Assembly: GCF_003073045.1 (NCBI RefSeq)
Contig: NC_037591.1
Span: 28,367,319-28,431,318 of the forward strand
Origin: Pomacea canaliculata
Taxonomy: Eukaryota > Mollusca > Gastropoda > Architaenioglossa > Ampullariidae
Reading direction: 5' to 3'
DNA: 64,000 nucleotides
How positions within the stretch are numbered: position 1 is the first letter of the stretch; every line of letters starts with the position of its first letter. The notes beneath the pieces were generated by a model. That model was not told the origin of the DNA, searched no databases, and was given only the letters and a program-made list of their open reading frames with translations. Shown here one piece after another: positions 1-11,900 of the stretch. The translations under genes and the position numbers were made by a program.

Positions 1-2390
1 ACTTCGGCTGGTAAACAATGGATAACAACAGACTTGTAGCTTACACTGGAACAGTAAAGGTCTGTCTGCTACACTTTGGTGGATCAGGTCTTAATATTAG
101 ATGCAGCTGGTTAATCTGGCTATTATTTAACATGAAATGTAACCTTAGAGTCATAGCGACTGTATCATCGTGAAATGTACTACCACAGACTTGTGTTTTC
201 TACTTATGTAAAAGGAAATAACAACGACGACGACGACGACGACGACGACGATAATAATAATAATAATAATAATAACAACAACAACAACAACAACAAGATG
301 ATTTGTATCGCGATTTATAATCTGGTTGTTAACAAGACATTTTGCATAATATGAGAAGTATTTTTGGCAATTTCTTTATATGAGAGTCCAATCTGCCAAG
401 CAGTCAGATATTCTACACAGATGTAGTAAAAGACCATTCTTGCAGCCCACCAGTGTAGTGATCAGCCCTCCCCCACCTCAATGTGGCTACTGCAGTGAGA
501 CGGGTTTCGTCCTCGGTTCAGATTCCGACTCGGCGCATGCGTTCGTCTTTCTGAATGTAGCTCGGAGATTTTTTCAAAGAGCTGACAAGGGCGTGGTGGG
601 CAATTGTCTCCAAGAGAAATCTCTGTTTTTATTAGCATCAACTCCTCTACCTTTTTTTAATATCGCGAAATCTCTCTAGGTGGAGGGACTTTCTTTCCAA
701 ATGAACCAACCAGCCTGAGGTGACCCGGTACGCGAGACTTGGTCGTATCCGACAGAAGTGCTGTGAATGGGTTTTCATTATATGAGAGGGACGAGTGTCA
801 CGCTAAAACATCAAAGTTGTTTTCTTAGTGTTAGGAAGCCCCCAAACAAAAACAATAATCCCTCGCCCTTCGAGAAGAGTAGTCTATGAACAGGATGTCA
901 TCGGGCAGAACAACAACGATGGCATTTTGCAGAAACTGCCACAGGATTTGTGTCTTTGTATTGTTATTTTTAAAGCGCGGTAAACCTGGCTTTGGCTAGG
1001 GTAAACCGTGCTATAAAAGCTTACATTATTGCTATTATTATTTGTTGAACGAATCTTTGACTTCCGCAAACAGTACGACACACTTGTTTAAAAAATAGTG
1101 CAAGATGTTCTTTCTTTTTTGCAGCTCTCAGCGTAAAGTATTTATTTCCTGCTACTGAAATATAAAACTCACTTTCATTTTCTTCCTTCTAAGCGTTTGT
1201 TATTGATATATGATCAGTTTACTCACCTAGCCAGATACCTTTGGTCATAAATGTCTTCAAATATGGTATGTATATGGATATGTATCAATGGTATTTATTA
1301 TAATTTTTTTAAGTATTTATAAACGTGAATGGCATTATATCAAATAATATCGATCATTACATGCCATGCTTTATAGACCGGAAAGGTGGTGGCGTCAGAT
1401 GAGGGGAGATCTCAAGGGGAGCTATTGTGATGGTCTCTGTAACCTAGAACGGCGCAGCTACCTCCCCTGTCTTCATTAGTTTTTCTAGCTAGCAGCACAA
1501 AACAGGACTTTCTTTTAAAATTAAAGTACAGCGTACATATTCGTACAAGATTTTTGAGCCATCTTTGTTCCTCTTTGATGATGGTAGAGCTAGAAGTTTT
1601 CTCTCTGGCAAAATATACGCTTTGGGAAGGGACAAATAATAATAATAAAAGAATGCAAAACAAGGGAGACTAGAAAACACTAAACGGTGTCTGATGAGAG
1701 GAGAGTATATAGAGTTGTATCCCCTAGACCATTCCGTACGCGCTCTGCTTTTTTTTTTTTTGTGTGTGTAGAGAAAGTGAGGGAGATCACACTTATTAAT
1801 TATTAACTGCTGTCAGTTCTGTCTCACTTAATCTTCGTTCATTTCGATTTTTGCCGACATTTACTACTACCAAATACTCAGCTATATCTGAATCATCTCT
1901 CTTTTAATTGATTCTCTTAGCCACGCTGCTGGGGAGGGAGAATGGGCTCCACAAGCAAGTCCTGGCCACTGCTGAGTACTATTTATCAATCTTAATTCAA
2001 CATTTGGTGTGTTATGTGCTTGAAAGCATACAAACATAAAATTTGGCAACGAGTGATCCTAACGGCTTATGAAAGACGAAAAGTAATGAGAAGTTAAAAT
2101 CCGTCGCAAGACACCGCCTTACTCGATCTCGCCTCCTTTCCCTCCCATCGCTCTCTTTGACCGTTTATTTGTCTCCCCCTCGTTCCTATATCGAAGGAAC
2201 ACAGATCAAAATTCCAGGCAGAAACAAGTCGGTGGGCGATGTGAGGTTGCGGAATGTTTGGGCAGCCGAAACTCAACCCATGGCGTGCCAACATGCATCT
2301 CCCGGGGCGGGGTTTTCCCATGCATTCCCGCTGGACGACCGCGACACGTGACCCACTGCTCCCTTTGTTTACGCTGGTTAGTTGGTTGAG
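1..2390. other. Left-edge noncoding region
   Basis: I see no convincing exon here. It is mostly AT-rich, with short open frames that lack family similarity or paired splice sites. A composite triplet microsatellite lies near 219-297. GC content rises towards 2100-2400, just before two SINE copies. It could hold distal regulatory DNA of the HES gene that starts at 4786, but nothing in the sequence proves it. Confidence 0.5.
219..297. repeat. Composite triplet microsatellite (ACG)n(ATA)n(ACA)n
   Basis: Three adjacent runs of different triplets follow one another: about nine ACG/CGA units, about eight ATA units, then about seven ACA units. Each step from one run to the next needs a single base change per unit, which fits slippage of one parental array. 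No coding role is apparent. Confidence 0.9.
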
Positions 2391-2607
2391 CGGAAAGCAC
2401 TTCCACCTAGAGGTGATTTCGCACTATGAGGGCAGAGGGCGGGGAAAGAAATCGGAATACCAGGGGGAAAAAAAAGCAACAACAACAACCTGCGAACAGA
2501 TTTCACTGACAGAGAGTGTCATGAGACGATATCTCAACCGAAAGCCTTTCTCTGTGACAATTAAGTGGTTACAAGCAAGTATTTTAACCACTGCACTTTC
2601 CGCTGGT
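2391..2607 (-). mobile_element. tRNA-derived SINE-like copy 1 (minus orientation)
   Basis: This ~215-bp block matches the next block (2608-2826) unit by unit. Shared segments include CTTCCACCT.GAGGTGATTT, ATACCAG followed by a run of A, CCTGCG.ACAG, and GAC/GAGAC.ATATCTCAACC-like sequence. Read on the minus strand, the right part holds a degenerate tRNA-like head with box A- and box B-like segments. It is more decayed than copy 2. Two neighbouring copies in one orientation suggest a tandem or dimeric insertion. Confidence 0.5.
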
Positions 2608-2826
2608 TGGTTGGGTTTTTTTTTTTTTTAGTAGGAAAGTGCTTCCACCTTGAGGTGATTTAGGGGGGTGGGGACAGAGGGAGGGGTAGCATACCAGAGT
2701 CCCAGAGAAAAAAACCAAAGTCCAGCCCTGCGGACAGGTACGTGTCACATACAGAGAAAGTCCCAAGACGAGATCTGAACCATAGCTTCTCGATCACTAC
2801 AGTGGTGACGAGCACTACCAGGCGCC
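2608..2826 (-). mobile_element. tRNA-derived SINE-like copy 2 (minus orientation)
   Basis: On the minus strand it begins near 2826 with GGCGCCTGGTAGTGC, a box A-like segment, and then has GGTTCAGATCTCGTC, a box B-like segment. The same box B core occurs in the SINE at 7809. The body then differs from that SINE, so the two probably share a tRNA head type but belong to different families. A T-run near 2618-2630 separates it from copy 1. Confidence 0.55.
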
Positions 2827-2948
2827 CCTATTTGCGCTGGCGGCGATCACTTGCCTTTTATGTCCCGTGTGAGCCAATGACAATGGAGGTCCCCCTTCCC
2901 CTCTTCCCATGTGTGAAGGCAAGGACATTTTGATTGATGGGCTGTAAG

Positions 2949-2956
2949 CGTGGGAA
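2949..2956 (+). promoter_or_regulatory. Possible Su(H)/CSL binding site
   Basis: CGTGGGAA matches the YGTGRGAA consensus bound by Su(H)/CSL, the Notch effector that drives many HES genes. It lies about 1.8 kb upstream of the HES start codon. One 8-mer is easily expected by chance and I saw no paired inverted site, so this is only a candidate. Confidence 0.2.
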
Positions 2957-3539
2957 CTGTCGACACCGGACCCCAATGTGAGCGGATGTGCAACGCTGGT
3001 CACTCACCTCACAGTTTACAAAGCACTACAGGCTCCTCCGATGTTGCGACTGTTACTGTTACACCAAAGCGACAAAATATTAATTTTTTTAATACACGTC
3101 ATGCGCACGAGAAGATAATTTTTTATGCTTATTTCAATGAGAACGTCACAGACCTTAATAGTAGCAATACTCTGGTTCTTTGCCACAAAAATTTAACGAG
3201 GAAATGGTTCTAAATATTATCCTTTCTTATAATAATTTTCTATGTATTTTTCGAGATATTTAAATTTTATTTCTTCCAAGCCAGTCTCTCAGTTTAAGAT
3301 GTGTATCATGCACGTTAATCAAGTAACAATTTTACCCACAAATACTCTCATCAGTAACAATTTACACACTGAACAATATCCTAGAGATTTCCCATTATCG
3401 CAAACACTTTTATCAGATAAACATTTACCCACTAATCTGTATCCTAGAAATTTCTTCTGAACCCACACATTTCACTTGCTGAAGATTTACCCGCTGACAT
3501 ATAGCCTGACATATAACCATATATGGTGGGGAGGGGCCG

Positions 3540-4057
3540 GCGACATAATGAGGCGATCTTGGGCGTGTCGGAGGAACTCCATGTCTTGTCTCACCTTCCG
3601 CCTTGGCTTCTGCCTTCCGCACTTTCCTTCTCTCAAGGCTCTGTTACTCTGTGCGTTCGCGCGACCGCTCGTGCGCGTGCATGTACGTGCACTGTGTAGC
3701 TGTGTGCGGGAGACGGCGACCGACACGTCACATGACGTCACAATCGATGGCACCGTGCCGGAGGTTAGGCGGATGTGCACCCTCCCACCGCTCTCCCCGG
3801 CGGATGGACTTGCTGCTGTCGCCCCTCGCTTCTGAACGCCTGCCTCGTCGTCGCTGCACGGAAGCTGAGCTAATCCTTGTGCATCTTTTGTTCCTGCTTT
3901 TATACAGCTCCTACCTTTTGAAACGATATTTTCTTTCCACACCCAACTGCTCTATACCCCCCTCCCTTTCAAGAACACGCCTCGACTCCGTACATCATCT
4001 TTATGGTTCAAAGTCGCCCTCGTCATCTGTGATTAAATCCTGTTGATCTTCTCGTAG
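3540..4057 (+). promoter_or_regulatory. Candidate HES promoter and 5'UTR exon
   Basis: This CpG-rich stretch (many CG dinucleotides, 3540-3880) is followed by a TATA-like TTTATAC near 3898 and by a strong donor, CTCGTAG|GTAAGT, ending at 4057. A 5'UTR exon could end there and splice to an acceptor such as GATATCAG at about 4661, just upstream of the coding start at 4786. No start codon here fits the HES protein. The assignment rests on position, base composition and one donor only. Confidence 0.3.
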
Positions 4058-4785
4058 GTAAGTACACATTTGTGGATGTTATGTAGATGTTTACTGGTTA
4101 TTTAGAGTAGTTTTTATAGTAGAAAAAGTGTCATTGAGTTGACTTAACATGATCTAATACCTTAAACAAAGTTCTGACGTGCAATGTTGTTTACACCAGG
4201 CTAAAGTCTCTAATGTATGGTTCCCATTCATATACAATGTGAAAACTGTTTAGTCGTTTCAAGGTGTTCATTTTTTTTATGTTTGTAACTTTATGAGCTC
4301 CTTCGCTTCAAGTCAAACATCCAATCACTCTTTTTAAGTCAAAGACTCCTCGTCAACTGTTCAGATAATTTTTATTGTATAGACTAGAAACTCTTCCGAT
4401 TTGAAATTTTCTACATATACTATACATCATGTCTCTATCTGTTGTTAACCACATGAATTAATTTTTGTTTTTAAGTCGTAAGGAATCCCATGAACTCTCA
4501 TTGATTCAACCCCGAAAGCAGAGCTGTTCCCTGCATATCGGGGACTGTTGTAACTGTTATAGGATTCGTGACAATGAACTTATCCCCACTGCACAGTATT
4601 GCTGCTGTTATCAACAAAAGAAGTTACTGTTATTTTTAATTATTCGATAAAATGAATTGCTTTGGATATCAGCAGGAACAGGGGATATTGTATGTCAGTG
4701 TAGGCGTCAGACGTAGCAGGGTCGCTGTTGTCGGGTGTGACGTCACAGGCACTCTTCCCCCATCCTGGTCGTGACGTCAAACGGT

Positions 4786-6983
4786 ATGACAGAGTCTGAG
4801 TGTTCCAGCTCCAGTCACGTGAAAGATGATGCCAGACCCTACAGGAAGGTGAGGACATCCGATTCAATTAACTTGAAATCATCGTCATCATAATCATCAT
4901 CATCCAAAATTTCTTGTACTGTTTGCACTGGTTCCATCCTCTGCATTGTCGTGTATTCATGCAAGATTTCTGAGAACAACGGTCCTGACGTGGCAATTGA
5001 AATATTAGCCATAATAATATTAGAATGACTGATCAAAGCTGTGAGTGCACCACTCTTGTGCTCGCTAAACGAGGCTCACCATGATTGTTGTAGACCAACA
5101 AGCCTTTGATGGAGAAGCGACGGCGGACGCGCATCAACTCGTGCCTGGTGCAGCTCAAGGCGCTGGTCCTGCAGGCCATGAAGAAAGACGTGAGTACGGC
5201 GCAAGAGCAGGTATGGGTTTGCAATTGCATGAGGCGACCATGTCCGCCCATGTAATATTGCGACTTGCGAGGTATAAAATCTTGTGCACCATGTGACCTG
5301 GGTAAAATCAGTATTATCTCAGCCCTAGCTCAGGTGTTTTGCCTAAGAACTGGCGTGTAAAAGGAATATTCGTGAAAAGTCTTCGCAAAAAGTGACACAT
5401 CAACAAAGTTAGCCACGAGCTGAGTACAGCAGATCATTACTACGTAGAATGACATTGAAACACGAAGTTTAGTCGTTGAGGAAAGTGAAAGCATGAATAC
5501 GACTAAATTAAACAACGAACAAATAGAGATTGCCAAATAAGTGTACCTTCTACATCTTCGTATCGATACATAGTAATATTCACAGAGGGGTGGGAAGCGA
5601 GAGAGAGAGAGAAAAAAAAAGGAGTGTGTTTGTGATTGTGTGGTGAGTGGTGGTCATGATGGTTATTATTGTTTAATTTTTTTTTTTTTTTTCACGACCA
5701 GAACACGCAGTATTCCAAGCTGGAGAAGGCTGACATATTGGAGCTCACCGTCAAACATTTACGACATGTACAGCGGACGCAGATTGCAGGTGACACTAGT
5801 CTTTCTGCCAGTCCGTTTGTGTGTACATCGACCAATCGGTCTATTTCTTACACCTCACTGTCTTACTTATGTATCTCCCCACCCACATACGACACTCATC
5901 CACTTATCGTCATCAGCTACCAACTCAGTGCATGGTCTTCTAACATACATCGCGCGCACGCACACACACACACACATGTATGCAGACACAAGCGCACGTA
6001 CGTGTAAGCCAGTGAATGGTGTTTTTATGACCGTTGCAGGTAGTCTGACGGCAGCAGATGCCGTGGCGCGATATCGCGCTGGCTTCGGTGAGTGCGCACA
6101 GGAAGTACTGCGCTTCATAGGGGGCGCTACTGTGGCCGAAGACGTGCGGGAACGTATGGCCGGTCACCTAACTCGCTGCCTGGCTTCTCTGACAGACCAG
6201 CACCTGCACCACCACTACCACCAGGCCCACCTGCAGCACTTGCAGCAACGGGGCTTGGTGTTGCTGCCCCACCCAGCCTTTCCCGCCCCTACTCCGACGA
6301 CAGGTCAGGCGTGTCTGGCGGGCGGGGTGGCCGGCCTTGTTGCCTGCTCCGTGACCACCCTTCCGAGTCAAGTATCACAGGCAGGACCCAACTCGCTACG
6401 CGATTCCCACAACAGCATCAGTCTGATGTCGCTTGCGACGGCCCCGACCGCCTTTCAGACACCGCTGTCCGCCAGCACCACCAACATCGCGACAACGACG
6501 ACTTCCGAGAGCCTCCTTGTACCAGGGAATGGTGCTCCGGCGTCCCTTCAGGTGGCGCTGCTACTGACGTCATCACAGACCATGCCTATTTTGACCTCTA
6601 ACCCCACCACTAGCGCCGAGACGAAGAAGGATTGTGACGACAGTGAACATGACCCCATACACGTTCCAGTCGTCCTGCCGGCAATAGCAGAACCAGATCC
6701 AACTCCATGTGGGTCGCCGGAAGAGAAGCAAAAACTTGACGACTCACCAGCGACCCGAGAGTCGGACGCGTCTTTACCTGTCTGCAGGTCTGTTGGACGT
6801 GAAACTCCTGTTCCCACCCCCACCAGACCCGAACCTCCTGTTTCCACGACTACCGGACACCAGTCTCCTGCCTCCCCGTCTCGCAGTCCAGAGACATCAG
6901 CTTCCAATTCCAGACACAATTCTCTGGAAGTTCTGGCGTCCTGCGTGATGTCAGCCGACGAAAAGATGTGGCGACCGTGGTGA
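4786..6983 (+). CDS. hes: HES-family bHLH-Orange transcriptional repressor
   Basis: Four coding exons: 4786-4848, 5094-5189, 5702-5789 and 6040-6983, giving 396 residues with every junction in frame. Exon 1 gives an N-terminus (MTESECSSSS...) ending PYRK. Exons 2-3 encode the bHLH (about residues 22-82) with the HES-type basic region TNKPLMEKRRRTRIN, including its proline, and helix 2 SKLEKADILELTVKHL. Exon 4 opens with the Orange domain (about 89-135; RYRAGFGECAQEVLRF). A long Ser/Thr/Pro-rich tail follows, and the last four residues are WRPW, the Groucho/TLE recruiting motif. Introns 1 and 2 sit where HES1-type genes have them, from memory. Family members are nuclear repressors downstream of Notch. 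The start is the only ATG in an exon that joins in frame to exon 2. Which HES subfamily it belongs to cannot be told from motifs alone. Confidence 0.95.
5955..5976. repeat. (CA)n microsatellite in HES intron 3
   Basis: A short run of CA repeats lies inside the third HES intron, about 65 bases before the exon 4 acceptor. Length variation is likely but no function is evident. Confidence 0.8.
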
Positions 6984-7806
6984 CAGGCTGTTAAAGTGAG
7001 CGATGACCGCTAGGATACAGAAGGGACAACGCAGGGATACAAACCTGATCACAGATGGGATACATACTGCATATGCAACCCTACGCACCACGAGGAATAT
7101 GTCAGAAACAAAAGTACTGACGTTGAATTGTCATGTAATCATGTTAGATTTTGGGGAGGAACAGTCGCCCCGTTGTGAAAACTGAAAGGTTATCCGTGTG
7201 GTGAATGGTTAATCAGAACATAACCCACAAAACGGACACTAACACCACAACTGCCCCATAAAGTTGTATATATTCTCTCAACCTGTATGATGGTATACCT
7301 TTGGTATAATCACAGTTTGTCGTTGTTATGATTAAAAAAAATCAGATACACTAGAAGGCTAGTGTGTCTTTGACATTTGATTTTATTTTTTTTATTGTGT
7401 GTATTTTTTATTTTGTTTGCATGTGTGTACGTGCTGTTTGAGGGACGAGTGTGTGAGTCTACACAAAACGAAGGGCGCTGAAATGAAAAACTGCCAATAC
7501 GATATTCAGAAAGACATGCCTGTGCCCAGAGATCGAAATGAGATCTGACCTTTGACCTTATAATCCACACTGTAGTTTAAACAATGATCGCGCTTTACCG
7601 TTGTCCTGTAAAGAAAGCCGCTCCACGACAGATATGCCTGCAGGATCGCAGGAACGCCAAGATGGGCAGAAGTTGCAAATACACGATCGAAGGTGCGGAC
7701 TGATCGCTTCTTGCCAGTCTTGTTCACCACCATTAAATACAAGAATAAGCGGCGATATGTTTCTCAGCTGCTGTATGTGGATCGGTTGTATCCCCCGATA
7801 ATCCAC
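6984..7806 (+). other. HES 3' flank / 3'UTR
   Basis: This stretch follows the HES stop codon. It becomes AT-rich, with T-runs near 7380-7420 and no canonical AATAAA close to the stop; an ATTAAA lies near 7732. No exon of another gene was recognised. The transcript end cannot be fixed from sequence. Confidence 0.4.
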
Positions 7807-8028
7807 GGGGCGGTCCGATGGCTCAACGGTTAGCGCCTGTCACCAATACACTGAGGATTTGTTGTATTGAGTTCAGATCTCGTCTCCGGCACGCTGTTCT
7901 TTTTCTTCATGTGGCATATCTGTTTACAGCACTGGCTGCTTTGCCTTAGCTGCTGGCTCGGCGTAAAACAATATATTATTCCTCCTTGTCGGCTTCACCG
8001 ACAACCAAGTCAAGAAATGAATGAATGA
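7807..8028 (+). mobile_element. tRNA-derived SINE, apparently full length
   Basis: The element starts with a tRNA-like head: box A-like GATGGCTCAACGGTTAGC at 7817-7834 and box B-like GAGTTCAGATCTC at 7869-7881. A body follows (about 7895-7985) containing CATGTGGCATATCTGTTTAC and GCTGGCTCGGCGTAAAA. It ends with a small hairpin (TTGTCGG...CCGACAA, about 7987-8004) and a GAATGAATGA tail, as in many SINEs. The body recurs without its head at 29343-29445. The family name is not known to me. Confidence 0.75.
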
Positions 8029-8939
8029 GTGCTGTCCCTCCATACCAAGAAGAAAAAGAGAAGGGAGCAAAGTCTGAGGTCTCCAAAGCAGTAACTTTTT
8101 ATGGAAATTCTTGAAGTTATTTTTCCCTATTTTTTGTTATTATTTTGTTGTTGTTGCTGTTGTTGTTACTGCTTTAACGGTTGATGATCCCACTGGCTCG
8201 CGCTGCTGTGCTTGGTCACACTGGAGTTCTCTCCCATGCAGAATGGCGCTGCAGGTCGCAATGGTTCTCATAACGCTGCTGTGAAGACGTGCCAATCGCT
8301 TTGTAAGTTGCATGTGTGTGTTCTGTAGGTTTAAGTAACGAATAAATCTAATTCTGTTTCAGATTTCACCTAGAAAATATCATTAAAACATGGAATTGTT
8401 CTGGCATGTTTTGATTTGTTTTCTGCGTGTGCTAGTTTCATTTATAAAGCTTGCTTCAAGCAGTGCGACGCTGTCGGACATTATTTGACAGAGTCATCTG
8501 TAGGAATGTTTGCTTCATGAAGATATATGATCTAATAATATCTAACTTTGAATTGAGATCTCTGTGTGTGTGCGCGCGCAAGGTAATGCACAGTATCAAC
8601 ACATATATATGCAGGCTAGACGTTAGAATGTCATGCACAGTTGAGCTTAATTCGTTATTTTTATGTGATTAAATCCATGCACATAGAACTAGACTAATAT
8701 ATTAAGGCTCATGAGTTAAGAGATCTACACAGAAAGAGCTTTTTCTTTATTTCAGTGCCCTTCAAAAGAGAGGAGAACAAAACACCCAGAGCAACATTAA
8801 AGTTCACATGTCATACCACAGTCTGTACAGCAAGCTGCCAACAAACATCAAAAACTTTATTGCAATTAGGCTCTCCAATGGGCAGGCAGCTCATTGAGGG
8901 ACACCAGAGATACTAAATGCAGGCAGTGCACATTCCACT

Positions 8940-11900
8940 ATGCAGTCTTGTGGAGAACTCACCAGTGGAACAGGCAGTACCGTAGAGTCTTCTGCTGATG
9001 TATATGCAAATGCTGCACATGCCGTAATGCTAGATGTCGCACATGACCGGTCTCCTGGCAGGTCAGTGGAGCACCACGCTGACAGTGATGTAAAGACTTT
9101 ATCAAACCACTTCTCCATCTTAGATAGTTCATCAGCATCAGGTCCAGTGCTGTCCCTTGGGCGGTGCTTGGTACAGGGTTGCTGTAGTAACATGGTGCAC
9201 TGTCCATTTTGTGATCGGCAGCAGTACAAGCCAACACAGCCAGCCCGTGTCAGAGATCACCTCTACCTTTCACATTTTCAGCATGCTGTGTACTTTGAAG
9301 GCAGGTGTCACTGTTTTATCTGATAAAACATTTTTTTTAAACTGCATATGGCTATATATGCTTTGCATTTTTCTTTTAACTTCCAAGACAGATCTTTGTA
9401 TGGTTGTATGTTAAAAAAAAACAAAACAAAAAAAGTGAACATTTATACACACACATGAACATTGCTTACATAGCGAAAGTAGATACCTTTATTTTTTATT
9501 GTTTCCAGAAACGCAAAGTAGATACTTTTAATTTTCATTGTTTCCAGAAGGCAAAGTTCTAAAACAGCATGTTTGAGATGCTGGTGGATCACTTAATTTT
9601 TATCTGTCTACAGGGTGGATGATGGTTAAGTGCTTCCACAAATGTCGAGACCCTGACCCTAGAGGAGGTCACTATCATTGTCCTTCCTGTAGCACAACAC
9701 TGTTGAAACGCAATGCTTTTACTCAGCATCTTATTTCACATGCCAGAAAACAGGTTGGATGATTCACAATCAAGTTAGAAAAAAAATAACTACAACATTA
9801 GATGCTGTGTTCACAATTTATAATCTTTCCTTACTTGCTGAATGACTGGTTGGGGTTCCTTTAGATGTGTGAGGTGGAAACTACACTTGTTATACCTCTA
9901 TTGTAAACAGTAATTGATGTTAGAACACCAAATCTGAAATTGCAGGAATTAATTGTAGATGGTGTGTCAGACGGAATAAACACTGGGTAGACAGTACAGA
10001 ACTAGAAAAGAAAATAACTAGTTAGAGACAGCTGATAATGCAATTAATAAGAATGACAGCCAGAGTAATGACTGATAAATGTGCTTGTTTCTGTGCACAT
10101 GCATGCAGATGTGCAAGACTAGGCTGATGAACATAAAACATATATATGTGTCTTACATAGTAATGATTTGTGTAGCGTTTTTCTGATTATCTGTAAAAAT
10201 GTACTGTGCTATGACATTTCACTCCAGCCTGTATTTTCCTGCTGGAATATTTCTTTATTCTGTTAAATTTGATTTTCCTCAGTAACATACAACTTAGCTA
10301 TGACATCACTTAATAAAACATTTTTTCCTCTTCAGGGACTGGATCCCAAAACAGTTCATGCCCCTGATGCCAAGCAGCCAGCTGTAATTCATTTTGAAGG
10401 TAAACCACCTTTTTTTTTATTTATTTATTTTTTTTTTTATTTAAAATGGTGGTTTTTTTTAAATATTTCTACAGTAAGTTTACCAGAGTGGTTATTTATG
10501 TTGATTTATAATGATTTTCCTTTTGCATTGAGATAATGTCTTGCCATCTCTTTTGCTACTGCCTGTCACAATATGTTACTTTATACTGTACTTAAAAAAA
10601 AAAAACTTTTTTTCTGCTTCTTTCTTTATCAGATTTCAGATTTTACAACAGTGTGAGCAATGATTTTTTTTTCCGTTCCTACCAGACATTGAACACCTGT
10701 TTTGCTACAGAGTGTGCTTTCACCACTTCTTTGCTATTTTCATACAGGTCACAAAATTCTGCTATGCCGAGAGAAGTGTTCTGAAACTCTTTCAGCACAT
10801 TACCACTGTCCACTTTGTCGACAAACGAGCATGCGTTTAGCAAGTTTAACCTCCCACTTATGGCGCTGCAAGAAACGAGCCATTGCAGTGAAGAAAGGGG
10901 ATGAGTCTGAGGAGACAACTAGCATGGCAGAATTGTTTTCCTCAGAAATGGTGGCATCTGTGACACACCCTAGAGATCTTCCACAATTAAAGGTTTAAAA
11001 AGGGATGTCCACCAAAAAGTCCTTGGTGGACACAGTACTGGCTAAATACTGAAAACTTATGATGTAGTTCTAAATCCTTGTGTATATATTGTCCAAAAAC
11101 TTACATATAAGTTACTCTTTTGTCATATGTATTCAGAAACAAAAACATGAAAGTGTTTAGAAAAATATTGCCATAGCAACAGTAAGGAGATACCTGGTTT
11201 CATTGCTATAAAGAATAAGCTGAAAATAATGTCGTTGCACGGGAATGAAAGAAATGCTTTCTCAGTTTGGCTTCAGCTGATCATTGTATAGGCTGCACTT
11301 TCTTATTATAGGAGAAACTTCCATAAAAGCAGTAAGAAGTATAATTTTTGTTCTTACCCTCTATTTTTGAACAGTGGCACCTGTCTATTGTCCGCAATCT
11401 CTCTGATTTGCCTCTAACCCGATGCTTGAAACCCGCCTGTTGCAAGGGCAGATACCACTGTCCTTTGTGCACGACTTCCAAGCTGAAACCGAACTACTTG
11501 TGTCACATGCGGCAACACTTTGTCTCCCATTGGCGCACAGGTGTCCCGTATGAAGGTGAGGAAATCATTTTCTCTAACTATTGATAAAAAGTTTCATAGG
11601 TTAAATTCTACTCACATGAACCCGCTTAAACGACTTGTAGTGATGAAGGAAAAGCAGATGGGGCTAAGTGGAAATCACATGACCTTCTCATTTGAACAGA
11701 CTACACAGTCTTGGTATGTTACCTGTCCTGTGAAGTACCTCACAGAGCACCAAGACCTCGATTTCACTACCATTGTCCTCTCTGTGGCGACACGAGGCGA
11801 AGGAAAGAAGCATTTGCTCGACATTTGGTCAACTGTGACCCCTCTCAGCCTCAGCCAATGGATGCACAAGTCTTAGGAAGCAGGAGTGAAGATGAAGATG

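Noticed and set aside
3476-4046. Overlapping open frames in the CpG-rich stretch upstream of HES.
   Set aside because: Open frames on both strands are typical of GC-rich DNA. A promoter/5'UTR explains the composition better.
5640-6007. Open frames reading through HES exon 3 into its flanking introns.
   Set aside because: They include poly-T and CA-repeat intron sequence. Splice sites at 5702, 5789 and 6040 give the conserved HES protein instead.
8768-8890. Possible extra N-terminal coding sequence before 8940.
   Set aside because: An in-frame stop lies just upstream of the ATG at 8940 in the same exon, so this is more likely 5'UTR.
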